The notes below the pieces were generated by a model. It had not been told where the DNA came from and ran no database searches. It worked only from the letters and a program-made list of their open reading frames with translations. The position numbers were made by a program, and so were the translations under genes. This document shows, in pieces, positions 18,736 to 27,077 of a stretch of DNA of 64,000 nt (the first letter of the stretch is position 1; each line of letters opens with the position of its first letter). This stretch comes from Puia dinghuensis (GTDB lineage Bacteria > Bacteroidota > Bacteroidia > Chitinophagales > Chitinophagaceae): the NCBI RefSeq assembly GCF_014642875.1, contig NZ_BMJC01000005.1, positions 186,001 to 250,000 on the forward strand, in the 5' to 3' direction.

Positions 18736-18765
18736 AAAAATCCCCGCTGCGGCGGGGATTTTTCA
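18736..18765. terminator. Bidirectional intrinsic terminator
   Basis: ATCCCCGC (18740-18747) and GCGGGGAT (18752-18759) form a perfect stem flanked by AAAA on the left and TTTT on the right. It lies between the convergent beta-helix lipoprotein and T9SS-cargo genes and can serve both. Confidence 0.85.
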
Positions 18766-18766
18766 T

Positions 18767-19873
18767 TCATTTAAACACCACAAATCTTCTAGTCGTATTG
18801 CCCCCCTCATCACGCAGAAAATAAACTCCGGGCGCAACATCGCTCATCGACACACTATTTCTACCCGCAACAAGCGTAAGCGTCTTCAACAGCTGCCCGG
18901 ATGCCCCCACGATCGCCGCCCGGCTGGACTGCTGCACCGTAACCTGCAATTCTTTTCTGTCGGCATCAAAAAAGAAGCGCAGCCCACTCGTCACCTGCGG
19001 TTGTATGGCTATGATAGAGGAATAAGTATAATGATCGTCGTCGGTGAACAGCTTAAGCCGGTAAAAATTAGTATTGGCAATGTCAGCCTCATCGCTATAG
19101 GTAAACGAACCGGTATCCCCCGCCGGTCCCGATCCATCCACGCGGCCAATATCCGCAAACGTGCTGCCATCCGTACTTCGTTGGACTTCAAAATACCGGT
19201 AATCATCCGCCGCGGAGGTTGTCCATACGAGATCGATCATTCCGCCGGCAACGAAACCCCGGAAGCTGGTCAAGGCAACGGGCAAGACAACATTGCTCAA
19301 TCCCGTAGTACCGCAAAAACAATAGATCCCTGTACGCTGGGAAACCGGGTGAGCGCTGCCGAATATTCGGAAGTAATACAGTTGCCCCGGCTGAAGACCA
19401 GTAAGGTTTAATTGAACACCACTACTGGGTCCGCCTGCCAATGCACAACCGATCTCGGTCAGTGAGCCGCAGGCCGGCCCTCCCGAGAAAGCCTGGATAC
19501 CGATCACAAGGGAAGAATTCTGAAAACAGGAGATCGTCGCAGTAGGGCCGAGCGGATAAAATTTGAACCAGATATTCGACGCATTATAGGCTATAGTACC
19601 GCAGGACGGCGCCGGAGCGCAGGCATCCATTGCTGTAGTGGGCTGACAGGAGGTTGTATTATCGAAGTGTACACCACCGTTGCAGGATGTGCCCGTATTA
19701 CAACCATAGATCCAGTTAGGGTCGAAGGTTACAGCGGAGGAAAAATCAACTCCACCCCCGGGGCACATCTGAGCCACAGAAGGCAGGCTCAGCAGAACAG
19801 ATATCAGGTAAAGCAGGATTTTCACAAGGATCGAATTTCTCTTCCTTGTAAAACAAAAAACATCCGCCCGCAA
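18767..19873 (-). CDS. Secreted protein with type IX secretion sorting domain
   Basis: A 368-residue protein. From the in-frame GTG at 19825 it would begin MKILLYLISVLLSLPSVAQ, a clean signal peptide, so that start is more likely than the ATG at 19873. A Cys-rich domain follows (CNTGTSCNGG, CAPAPSCG, SCFQNSS), then a fibronectin-like segment around residues 195-285 with VVLPVALTSFRGFVAGGMID and the typical YRLKLFTDDDHYTYSSIIAI. The C-terminal 75 residues end in GVYFLRDEGGNTTRRFVVFK, a type A T9SS sorting signal. The protein should be exported and attached to or released from the surface. The function of the Cys-rich domain is unknown. Confidence 0.8.
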   Translation of the reverse strand: MRADVFCFTRKRNSILVKILLYLISVLLSLPSVAQMCPGGGVDFSSAVTFDPNWIYGCNTGTSCNGGVHFDNTTSCQPTTAMDACAPAPSCGTIAYNASNIWFKFYPLGPTATISCFQNSSLVIGIQAFSGGPACGSLTEIGCALAGGPSSGVQLNLTGLQPGQLYYFRIFGSAHPVSQRTGIYCFCGTTGLSNVVLPVALTSFRGFVAGGMIDLVWTTSAADDYRYFEVQRSTDGSTFADIGRVDGSGPAGDTGSFTYSDEADIANTNFYRLKLFTDDDHYTYSSIIAIQPQVTSGLRFFFDADRKELQVTVQQSSRAAIVGASGQLLKTLTLVAGRNSVSMSDVAPGVYFLRDEGGNTTRRFVVFK

Positions 19874-19982
19874 TTGCGCGGCCGGGATAGTGTACTTATT
19901 TTTTTATAGGTAACTACTTATTGAAATAAAGCAGATTGTCATAAATCCGGGGAAAATGCCCTCCACGGTTACGTAATGCCCC

Positions 19983-21347
19983 TCACGGCCGGATATGATA
20001 CGCCTTCGGTTGCACAAACGCCCTTATCCCCTGGTAACTCAGCGTCATCCCAAGACCCGAATGCTTCCTCCCGCTCCACGGCAACGCCGCACTCACCCGG
20101 TCGCAACAGTTCCAATACACCGTCCCCGTATTCAACTGCCGCATCACCTGTTCTGCCCGTTCAAAGCTCTTCGAATACACTGCGGCCGTCAACCCATATT
20201 CCGTATCCCCCATCAGCGCCACCGCCTCCGCATCATCCTTGACGCGCTGAATACCAACCACGGGCCCAAAAGACTCCTCCGTCATCAGCTTCATCCGGTG
20301 ATCGACATCCACCAAAACCGCCGGCTCGATAAAATATCCCCGGCGATCCACGCGGTGCCCGCCAAACAGCACCTTCGCCCCCTTCGCCACCGCATCGTCT
20401 ATCTGCCCCAGTAAGAACTCCAGCTGTCCCGAACGCGTCAAAGGTCCCACTTCCGTCGTCCCCTCCATCGGGTCTCCCACCACAAGGCGACGCGCCTGCT
20501 CCGTATACGAAAGCACAAAAGCATCATAAACCCCTTCCTGTACATAGATCCGCTCCACCGCACAACAGCTCTGGCCGTTGTTATACACCACACCCTCCAA
20601 AGCCGCCGCCGCAACCGCCTCGATATTGGAAACATCATCCATCACATACAACGGGTCCTTACCCCCAAGTTCCAGCTGGCAGGGCACCATCTTCCCCGCC
20701 ACCCGCTCGGCAATAAACCGCCCCGTCCGGTAACTGCCGGTAAAAAAGTAGCCATCCAGCGGCAACTGCAGCAGCCACTCGCCCGCCGTCCCCTTACCGA
20801 CCACAACCGCGAACACCTCTTCCGGCACGCCGCTCTTATACAGCAACCGCTGGATATGCAATCCTGTGAGCGTAGCGTATTCCGAAGGCTTATACAAAAC
20901 CCCGTTGCCTCCCAGCAAGGCCGGGATAAACACATTCACCCCCACCAGGTAAGGATAATTCCAGGCGGAGATATTGGCGATGATGCCCAGCGGCTCGTAA
21001 ACGATCTTTTCGCGTGTAGCCCCCTCCGTTACTATCCACTCTTCTGCCAGCCACCGCGCCGTATTGTCCAGGAAAAACTTTATCCGTCCCCTCGCCCCGT
21101 TCAGCTCGTTATACGACTGCTGCAACGGCTTGCCCGACTCACTCGTCAGCGTCTCCGCCAACACCTTTTTCTCCTCTTCCAACGCCGCATAAAACTTCCC
21201 GATACAAGCCAGCCTTTCCTCCACCGTCCTCGCCGCCCACGCCGCCTGCCCCGCCCTCACCAACTCATACTTCTCCTTCACTGTCTCCTGGGTGTCTTCT
21301 GTTACTTCTGCGATAACCTCTTCCGAAGCAGGATTAATGATCTGCAT
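19983..21347 (-). CDS. NAD(P)-dependent aldehyde dehydrogenase, probably for a gamma-glutamyl aldehyde
   Basis: A 454-residue ALDH-superfamily enzyme that oxidises an aldehyde to the acid. Visible are the N169-type segment ISAWNYPYLVGVNVFIPALL, the Glu in CQLELGGKDPLYVMDD and the catalytic Cys in YNNGQSCCAVERIYV. The C-terminal segment has EESFGPVVGIQRVKDDAEA and ALPWSGRKHSGLG. It is the last gene of the minus-strand cluster holding a glutamine-synthetase-like ligase, iron alcohol dehydrogenase and gamma-glutamyl hydrolase. The expected substrate is therefore a gamma-glutamylated aminoaldehyde. A toxin-antitoxin pair separates it from the other cluster genes. Confidence 0.88.
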   Translation of the reverse strand: MQIINPASEEVIAEVTEDTQETVKEKYELVRAGQAAWAARTVEERLACIGKFYAALEEEKKVLAETLTSESGKPLQQSYNELNGARGRIKFFLDNTARWLAEEWIVTEGATREKIVYEPLGIIANISAWNYPYLVGVNVFIPALLGGNGVLYKPSEYATLTGLHIQRLLYKSGVPEEVFAVVVGKGTAGEWLLQLPLDGYFFTGSYRTGRFIAERVAGKMVPCQLELGGKDPLYVMDDVSNIEAVAAAALEGVVYNNGQSCCAVERIYVQEGVYDAFVLSYTEQARRLVVGDPMEGTTEVGPLTRSGQLEFLLGQIDDAVAKGAKVLFGGHRVDRRGYFIEPAVLVDVDHRMKLMTEESFGPVVGIQRVKDDAEAVALMGDTEYGLTAAVYSKSFERAEQVMRQLNTGTVYWNCCDRVSAALPWSGRKHSGLGMTLSYQGIRAFVQPKAYHIRP

Positions 21348-21365
21348 AGTATTTCAAACTATTTT

Positions 21366-21629
21366 TTATGGAAAATATCTGTAAATTTCCTTCCGGCCTA
21401 ATACGCGTACTAATTCAATAGTCTCCTTTTCAAAAAGAAACCCGATCCGATAGGTTCCCATTCGAATTCTATACGCATTCTTATATCCGGATAACTTCTT
21501 ACAAGATGAAATCTCCGAAAGCTGTTTCGCCTGGATCAACGTTTCAATTAATTTGCTAAGCTGCACCTGCATAGGAGCCGGAAGTCTCAAGGCATCCTTT
21601 TCAAAAGACTTGCGAATCTCAATATTCAC
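21366..21629 (-). CDS. RelE/ParE-family toxin
   Basis: An 87-residue basic protein with the RelE/ParE layout: helices in MNIEIRKSFEKDALRL and VQLSKLIETLIQAKQ, then the strand-rich core YKNAYRIRMGTYRIGFLFEK and the end ELVRVLGRKEIYRYFP. Family members are mRNA endonucleases or gyrase poisons. The start ATG overlaps the stop of the upstream gene by 4 bp, the classic antitoxin-toxin coupling. The toxin ends 18 bp before the aldehyde dehydrogenase start. Confidence 0.85.
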   Translation of the reverse strand: MNIEIRKSFEKDALRLPAPMQVQLSKLIETLIQAKQLSEISSCKKLSGYKNAYRIRMGTYRIGFLFEKETIELVRVLGRKEIYRYFP

Positions 21630-21826
21630 TTGGCGTGCTTTAACCGCTTTAGGAAAGCAGTCTTCTCGGTTTTAGTAAGCAAGGCGGTCTTACGCCCCTT
21701 TTGCATCGCATTCACCAAAGCTGCATCTTCCTCAGCCTCAGAATAAAAGCCGATGTTAAGGCTACTCAAAAACGCCTTTACCACCTTTTCCTGTTGCTTA
21801 TTACGGGGATTGATTATTAGTGCCAT
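21626..21826 (-). CDS. Antitoxin of the RelE/ParE-type module
   Basis: A 66-residue helical protein beginning MALIINPRNKQQEKVVKAFL, with an acidic middle (YSEAEEDAALVNAMQKG) and a basic C-terminus. No DNA-binding domain is obvious, as in many short antitoxins of this class. The assignment rests on size, order (antitoxin first) and the 4-bp overlap with the toxin gene. It starts 9 bp after the upstream hydrolase gene ends, so it is transcribed as part of the catabolic operon. Confidence 0.75.
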   Translation of the reverse strand: MALIINPRNKQQEKVVKAFLSSLNIGFYSEAEEDAALVNAMQKGRKTALLTKTEKTAFLKRLKHAK

Positions 21827-21835
21827 TCGGTAAAT

Positions 21836-22534
21836 TTACAAATTTTTTCCCTTCCCCACCTCCCTCACAAACCGCTCCCTTATCGCCGCATACAATGCCG
21901 CATCCCCCACCCCATTCACATACATCCGCTCCGGATGCCACTGCACCGCCAGCAAAAAGGACTTGCCCCCTGGCTCCGCCCATTCCAGCCCCTCGATCGT
22001 CCCATCCGCCGCCCGGCAATTCACCCGCAACCCATTTCCCAGCCTGTCCACACTTTGATGATGCGCACTGTTCACCACACCCTCCCCTTCACCCACGACG
22101 GCACGCAACACCGTTCCCGCATCCACCACTACCGTATGCTGCTTATCATCCGGTGTGTTCTGGTGAACGGCATCCCCCACAGGCCCCAGGTCTTGCACCA
22201 GCGTCCCCTTCCGATAAACATTGATCAGCTGCAGCCCCCGGCAGACCCCCAGCACCGGTACCGCCTTGGCAAGCGCCGTTTCCAGCATCTCCAACTCGAA
22301 GGCATCCCGCTCCGGCTTCCATCCGCCACTCCCCGGATAATCCACGCCCCCTTCATAAAAACCGGGATAGATATCCACTCCACCTGACAACACCAGCCCG
22401 TCACAACCGATCATCGATCCGCCGCCACCGGCCTCCAGTCGCACCACCTCGATCGCCTCATCCCCCGCCTTCAACCAGCGGACATAATTCTCATGCTTCC
22501 AGTCTGTTCCCGTATACGTCAACCCGATCCTCAT
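21836..22534 (-). CDS. Class I amidotransferase-type gamma-glutamyl hydrolase (PuuD-like)
   Basis: A 232-residue protein of the peptidase C26 family that removes the gamma-glutamyl group from gamma-glutamyl-GABA or a similar amide. The nucleophile elbow is PVLGVCRGLQLINVY with the Cys at about residue 98. The His-containing segments are VVNSAHHQSVDRLG and AVQWHPERMYVNG. GLVLSGGVDIYPGFY lies upstream, as in PuuD. The neighbouring glutamine-synthetase-like ligase would make the gamma-glutamyl substrate and this enzyme would release glutamate at the end of the pathway. The 5' gap to the alcohol dehydrogenase is 56 bp. Confidence 0.88.
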   Translation of the reverse strand: MRIGLTYTGTDWKHENYVRWLKAGDEAIEVVRLEAGGGGSMIGCDGLVLSGGVDIYPGFYEGGVDYPGSGGWKPERDAFELEMLETALAKAVPVLGVCRGLQLINVYRKGTLVQDLGPVGDAVHQNTPDDKQHTVVVDAGTVLRAVVGEGEGVVNSAHHQSVDRLGNGLRVNCRAADGTIEGLEWAEPGGKSFLLAVQWHPERMYVNGVGDAALYAAIRERFVREVGKGKNL

Positions 22535-22560
22535 AATAGTTGTCTTTTTACAGCCCTCCT

Positions 22561-22602
22561 TCGTCGGACCTGAAGGGCCTCCTGTCGGGCCTAAAGGGCC
22601 TC
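22561..22602. repeat. Tandem 21-22-bp repeat at the 3' end of the iron alcohol dehydrogenase gene
   Basis: Two units of the type GTCGGRCCTRAAGGGCCTCC stand head to tail, differing at two positions. The second overlaps the dehydrogenase stop codon at 22591-22593. GGGCCTCC words make a weak foldback in the transcript. Confidence 0.6.
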
Positions 22603-23865
22603 CTTATACAATGTAAAAAAATCATCCCTGCTCACCGGCTTCGGATTATTCGGATGCGCAAAATCCGCAATCGCCAGATCAGCAAGCGTCTCCAAATGCT
22701 CTTCCCGCACTCCCACATCCCGCAACCGCGTCGGCAGCCCCAGCCACTTGTTCAATTCGAACAACCTCTCCACCACCGCCTCACCCGCAGCCCGTCCCGC
22801 ACTAGCCGCCGCAATAGCCTCACCCGCAGCCCGCCCCGCAATAGCCTCGTCCGCAGCAGGCCGGCCGCCGCTGCCCCACCTTTCCGCCATAGCCCTGGTC
22901 CCGGGACCTTCATCCACCGGCAACTCCATCACCTGCGCGATCACCCTGAACTTCTCTTCACACCCGCCAATATTAAACCGCATTCCATATGGAAGGTTCA
23001 CCGCATTGGCCAGCCCATGATGGGTATCCAGCAAAGAAGACATCGGATGCGCCAGCGAATGCACAACTCCGAGCCCCTTCTGAAACGCCACCGCCCCCAT
23101 CAGCGAAGCGATCATCATCTGGCTGCGAGAGGCAAGATCAGGCCGGTTTGTCGCCTGCACGATGCTGCCACAGATCAGCCGTATCCCCTCCAATGCTATC
23201 CCTTCAGCCATCGGATGCCACATTTTAGCCAAATAAGCCTCCAGGTTGTGCGTCAGCGCATCCATCCCCGTGGCCGCCGTGACAAAGGGCGGCAGCTCCA
23301 TCGTCAGCAAAGGGTCGGCATACACCATCTTGGCTAACAACTTCGGAGAAAACAGGATCCGCTTCCTATGCGTCTCATCTTCAGAAATAATCGCGCTCCG
23401 GCCCACCTCACTGCCCGTCCCGCTCGTCGTCGGAACGGTAACAAAATAGGGCACCTCCTCCGTCACATACACATCACCCCCGATGAGATCATCATAGTCA
23501 AAGAGGTCCCGGTGATGATTTATCCGCAAAGCAATAGCCCGCGCCACATCCATCGCCGCACCACCGCCGATACCGATGATACTGTCCCGGCCCGTAGTCG
23601 TAAAGGCCACACCCCCCTTCTCCACATCGGACTTCACGGGATTCTTGTGGATGTCCGAGAACACCTCCACGGAAAGCCCCTTCGCTTCCAGCTGCTTGCG
23701 GAGTCCGCTAAAAAAATCCAGCTGCGCCACCATCGGGTCCGTCACCAGCAACGGGCGGGATAACCCCACACCCCGCAAATGATCCGGCAACTCGGCAATA
23801 ACACCCGGGCCAAACCTTATCGTCGTCGGAAAATTGTACTGTCTTATGGTCGTAAAATCTATCAT
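22591..23865 (-). CDS. Iron-containing (group III) alcohol dehydrogenase
   Basis: A 424-residue enzyme from the ATG at 23865, which begins MIDFTTIRQYNFPTTIRFG; a further upstream ATG would add only seven residues. NAD-binding GIGGGAAMDVARAIAL and the metal ligands in GMDALTHNLEAYLAK, VHSLAHPMSSLLDTHHGLAN identify the Fe-ADH family. Between about residues 340 and 375 there is an Ala/Gly-rich repeat insert (AIAGRAAGEAIAA, AGRAAGEA) not expected in the family. In this cluster the likely reaction is oxidation of the hydroxyl group of a gamma-glutamylated amino alcohol to the aldehyde. That substrate is inferred from context. Confidence 0.88.
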   Translation of the reverse strand: MIDFTTIRQYNFPTTIRFGPGVIAELPDHLRGVGLSRPLLVTDPMVAQLDFFSGLRKQLEAKGLSVEVFSDIHKNPVKSDVEKGGVAFTTTGRDSIIGIGGGAAMDVARAIALRINHHRDLFDYDDLIGGDVYVTEEVPYFVTVPTTSGTGSEVGRSAIISEDETHRKRILFSPKLLAKMVYADPLLTMELPPFVTAATGMDALTHNLEAYLAKMWHPMAEGIALEGIRLICGSIVQATNRPDLASRSQMMIASLMGAVAFQKGLGVVHSLAHPMSSLLDTHHGLANAVNLPYGMRFNIGGCEEKFRVIAQVMELPVDEGPGTRAMAERWGSGGRPAADEAIAGRAAGEAIAAASAGRAAGEAVVERLFELNKWLGLPTRLRDVGVREEHLETLADLAIADFAHPNNPKPVSRDDFFTLYKEAL

Positions 23866-23868
23866 ATA

Positions 23869-23903
23869 TTTTGCGCCTTCGGCCAAAAGACCTCCGGTCT
23901 TTT
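23869..23903. repeat. Two adjacent small palindromes between ligase and dehydrogenase genes
   Basis: TTTTGCGCC and GGCCAAAA pair around TTC with one bulge (23869-23888). AAAAGACC and GGTCTTTT pair perfectly around TCC (23885-23903). Both lie in the 39-bp gap of one operon, so they may stabilise or process the message rather than end it. Confidence 0.6.
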
Positions 23904-23904
23904 T

Positions 23905-25473
23905 TCATATTATTTCAAGATACCGCTGCAACTCCCAATCCGTCACCGCCTGCCCAAACTGCCTCCACTCCCACTCCCTCGTCCGCACAAAATGATCCGT
24001 AAACTCCGCCCCAAAAAGCTCCACCGCCAGCGGCGACGCCCTCATCGCCTGCGTCGCCTCCCACAAATTGCGCGGCAACACCCCATGACTCTTATCGGCA
24101 TATCCATTCCCCTTCGTCGCCGCCCGCAAAGGTAATCCATGACGGATCCCATACAACCCCGCAGCCAGACATGCCGCCATCGCCAGGTAAGGATTGGTAT
24201 CCGATCCCACAACCCTCGTCTCCAGCCGCGTCGATGTCGACCCACCCGGCAACGACCGCAACGCCACCGTCCGGTTATCGATGCCCCAGGTCAGCGTCGT
24301 CGGCGCCCAGGCCCCCTCCACCAATCGCTTATAACTATTCACCGTCGGCGCCATCATGGGTAAAATATGCGGCAGACAATGCAGCTGCCCCGCAATATAA
24401 CACTCCATCAACACACTCATACCCGTCTCGCGGTCCGCGTCATAAAACAGGTTGCGGCTCCCATCTATCGACCAAAGACTTTGGTGTACATGACCGCTAC
24501 ACCCCGGCAACGACTCATTGATCTTCGCCATAAAGGTCGGCAGGATCCCACGGCGGTGACCGATCTCCTTCACCGCCGTCTTGAACAACACCGCCCGGTC
24601 GGCCGCCTCCAATATATCGGCATACATAATAGCGGCTTCATACACTCCCGGACCCGTCTCCGTATGCAATCCCTCCAGTGGCACGCCAAATCGCCCAAGG
24701 TTGTCAAAAAGGTCATGAAAAAAAGCACTCCCCTGCGACGCCCGAAGAATAGAATATCCAAACATCCCTTGTGTCATCGGCCGCAGATCGGCAAAAGACC
24801 ATCCCCCCGCCATCGCCCCTCCGGTCGGCGTCCCCCCAGCCATCATCCCTCCGGACACACCCGGCAACTCCCCTGCCACACCCGGCACTCCCCTCGCCAT
24901 CGTCCCCCCGTTCGGCGCTCCCCCCGCCACAGCCGGAGCTATAAAATTAAACCACTCGAACTCCTGCGAAAAAAACGCCGAATACCCCGCTTCACTCGCC
25001 TGCCCGATCACCCGCTTCAACAAACTCCGCGGACAAACCGGCGCCGCCCCCGCACTCACCGCCGCACCTCCAGCCGCCCCAAACTCACCCCCGGCATCTG
25101 CCCGCGCAGCCCCCCCAAACTCACCCCCCGCTTGCGAACGCGCCGAACTAAAATCTGCCAGGAAAAAAGGCAGCCCCCCCTCCCACGGCACCCGTCGCAT
25201 CGTATGCACATCCACCACCGCCACCGCATCCGGATAACCCGTATGCCAGCCCGTAAACGCCCCATTATCATACGCCCGATCTGCCGAATCCCAGCCAAAA
25301 ACAACATCACAAAACCCAAAACCCTTCGAAGCGATCGCCTTGAACTTCTCAAAGCTGATCACCTTACCCCGCAACACCCCATCGATGTCCGCAATAGCCA
25401 ACTTTACCTTTTCAATTTTTTCCTCACCCATCCGGGCAAGCAGCTCAGGAAGCGATTGATCGTTGCGCATCAT
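23905..25473 (-). CDS. Glutamine-synthetase-family gamma-glutamyl amine ligase
   Basis: A 522-residue ATP-dependent ligase of the GS-I/PuuA/IpuC group, expected to join glutamate to an amine. The beta-grasp start is VKLAIADIDGVLRGKVI. Catalytic-domain motifs are GLHTETGPGVYEAAIMYADI, CSGHVHQSLW, NSYKRLVEGAWAPTTLTWG and LETRVVGSDTNPYLAMA. The size exceeds the usual 440-470 residues because of two Gly/Ala-rich inserts (about residues 108-150 and 178-225). Its ATG overlaps the permease stop by 4 bp (coupled translation). Context with an alcohol dehydrogenase rather than a PuuB-type amine oxidase favours an amino alcohol such as ethanolamine over putrescine. Confidence 0.88.
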   Translation of the reverse strand: MMRNDQSLPELLARMGEEKIEKVKLAIADIDGVLRGKVISFEKFKAIASKGFGFCDVVFGWDSADRAYDNGAFTGWHTGYPDAVAVVDVHTMRRVPWEGGLPFFLADFSSARSQAGGEFGGAARADAGGEFGAAGGAAVSAGAAPVCPRSLLKRVIGQASEAGYSAFFSQEFEWFNFIAPAVAGGAPNGGTMARGVPGVAGELPGVSGGMMAGGTPTGGAMAGGWSFADLRPMTQGMFGYSILRASQGSAFFHDLFDNLGRFGVPLEGLHTETGPGVYEAAIMYADILEAADRAVLFKTAVKEIGHRRGILPTFMAKINESLPGCSGHVHQSLWSIDGSRNLFYDADRETGMSVLMECYIAGQLHCLPHILPMMAPTVNSYKRLVEGAWAPTTLTWGIDNRTVALRSLPGGSTSTRLETRVVGSDTNPYLAMAACLAAGLYGIRHGLPLRAATKGNGYADKSHGVLPRNLWEATQAMRASPLAVELFGAEFTDHFVRTREWEWRQFGQAVTDWELQRYLEII

Positions 25474-26816
25474 TCATAAATTTTAATGTCCGCCCCTCGT
25501 TCGCGGCGGCCGGAAGCCGTCAGGCGAAACCAAATATAACTCACCAACAGAACGCAAAAATAGATAAGAAATAATTTAATGTTAAGACTCACCATCGCCA
25601 CCAGGCACACCGCCGCAATCGCCAGCGCCACCACCGGGAAAACCGGATACCACGGCACCCGGAACGGCCTCACCAGCTCCGGCTCCTTCCGCCGAAGCAC
25701 CAGCAGCGTCACCATCGACAACACATACAACGTCAGCGCCCCAAACACCGAGATCGTAATAATATCCTCCGTCCTGAACAACACCAACACCACGATCCCG
25801 ATCACCATATTCGCAAGCAGCGCAGTGGCCGGCGTTCCACGCCGCTTATGCACCCGACCCAGCACCGCCGGCAGATAACGCACCCGCCCAAACTCCAGCG
25901 TAGCCCGCCCCGCCGCCAGCACAAGCCCATGAAACGACGCCACCAGTCCCATCAACCCTATCGTTATCAACATATGATAGACCCATCCGCTCGTCCCCGT
26001 GATCTTCCCCAGCGCCAGCGGCAGCGGCGAATCCGACGTATCGGTGGCTCCCGGTACAGGATACACGATGGCCTCCCACCCGGCAACACCCACCGCGGCA
26101 ACGAACACCAGCACACACAAAATGATAAGGGTAAAAAGCGCCGAACCAAAACCAAGCAACACATCCCGCTGTGGCCGCTTCGCCTCCTCCGCCACATTCG
26201 CCACCCCTTCCAGTCCCAGGAAGAACCAGATGGCGAAGGGCACCGCCGCCCACACCCCCGTCCAGCCATGCGGAAAAGCATTCCTGTCCAGGTTTTTCCA
26301 GGAAAAATGCGGAAAGCAGACCCCCGAAAAGAGCAGCAACTCTGCGACGGCAAGGATGGTCACCACCAACTCGAAGCCCGCAGCCGCCTTCACCCCGTAG
26401 ATGTTGAGGGCCGTAAAAATAAAATAGGCGCCGATGGCAATCACTGTCACCGGCACCCCTGGTAAAAAGATATGGAAATAAGCGCCAATCGCTGCAGCTA
26501 TCGCCGGCGGACCGACCACAAACTCGATCAGCTGCGCCATCCCGGCCACGAACCCCCAATCGCGGTTAAGCCCCCGCGTGGCATAGTCGAAGACACCCCC
26601 CGCCCGGGGAATCGCGCACGCCAGCTCGGTATAGGAAAACGTAAAGGTGATGTACAGCACGATCACCGCGGCCGTCGCGATCGCCAGCCCCAGCGTCCCC
26701 CCTTTCGCCAACCCAAGGTTCCAGCCAAAATACATCCCGGAAATAACATAACCTACTCCCAGGCCCCATAACATCAGGGGGCCCAGCGTGCGGGTAAGCG
26801 AAGTCTGTTGGTCCAT
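25470..26816 (-). CDS. APC-superfamily amine permease, ethanolamine-permease-like
   Basis: From the ATG at 26816 the protein has 448 residues and 12 predicted membrane helices; the upstream extension to 26879 is Arg-rich and unlikely. The N-terminal half reads LGPLMLWGLGVGYVISGMYF and GLAKGG, then FSYTELACAIPRAGGVFDYA and AGMAQLIEFVVGPPAIAAAI. As far as I recall, these match the ethanolamine permease (Eat) branch. That supports uptake of an amino alcohol, but a putrescine or amino-acid substrate cannot be excluded. It is the first gene of the cluster and overlaps the ligase start by 4 bp. Confidence 0.85.
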   Translation of the reverse strand: MDQQTSLTRTLGPLMLWGLGVGYVISGMYFGWNLGLAKGGTLGLAIATAAVIVLYITFTFSYTELACAIPRAGGVFDYATRGLNRDWGFVAGMAQLIEFVVGPPAIAAAIGAYFHIFLPGVPVTVIAIGAYFIFTALNIYGVKAAAGFELVVTILAVAELLLFSGVCFPHFSWKNLDRNAFPHGWTGVWAAVPFAIWFFLGLEGVANVAEEAKRPQRDVLLGFGSALFTLIILCVLVFVAAVGVAGWEAIVYPVPGATDTSDSPLPLALGKITGTSGWVYHMLITIGLMGLVASFHGLVLAAGRATLEFGRVRYLPAVLGRVHKRRGTPATALLANMVIGIVVLVLFRTEDIITISVFGALTLYVLSMVTLLVLRRKEPELVRPFRVPWYPVFPVVALAIAAVCLVAMVSLNIKLFLIYFCVLLVSYIWFRLTASGRRERGADIKIYE

Positions 26817-26881
26817 CCTTAAAGATAGCCATTTTCCCGAGCTTCTCACCCGGACGCGCCCCTCAGTCTCCCATCTCACCC

Positions 26882-26992
26882 GGGCGTTCCCCTCAGGCTC
26901 GTCCCTCCCCCGCGGGTCGGGCTCTCCATTACAAGTCCTCGCCCTCGCTTAACAACTCGGGCTCCGGGCTTTCCACTGCGATCCCTAACGCG
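26882..26992. repeat. Interspersed intergenic repeat, long copy
   Basis: This copy begins GGGCGTTCCCC, contains CCGCGGGTCGGGCTCTC and ends CGATCCCTAACGCG. The same three blocks in the same order occur at 48909-48975. The middle also holds GCCCTCGCTTAACAACTCGG, related to DNA at 27882. It lies between divergent genes and has no reading frame. Confidence 0.75.
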
Positions 26993-27077
26993 GCTCCAGC
27001 AACCCGCACCACCCGGCAGCCCAGGTGTACTTCAAAAATTAAGAAAAAAATGACGAGGAAGTAGATATATTGCTTCA

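Noticed and set aside
19983-26816. Assignment of the cluster as a standard putrescine (Puu) pathway
   Set aside because: No PuuB-type FAD amine oxidase is present, and an iron alcohol dehydrogenase is; an amino-alcohol substrate fits better.
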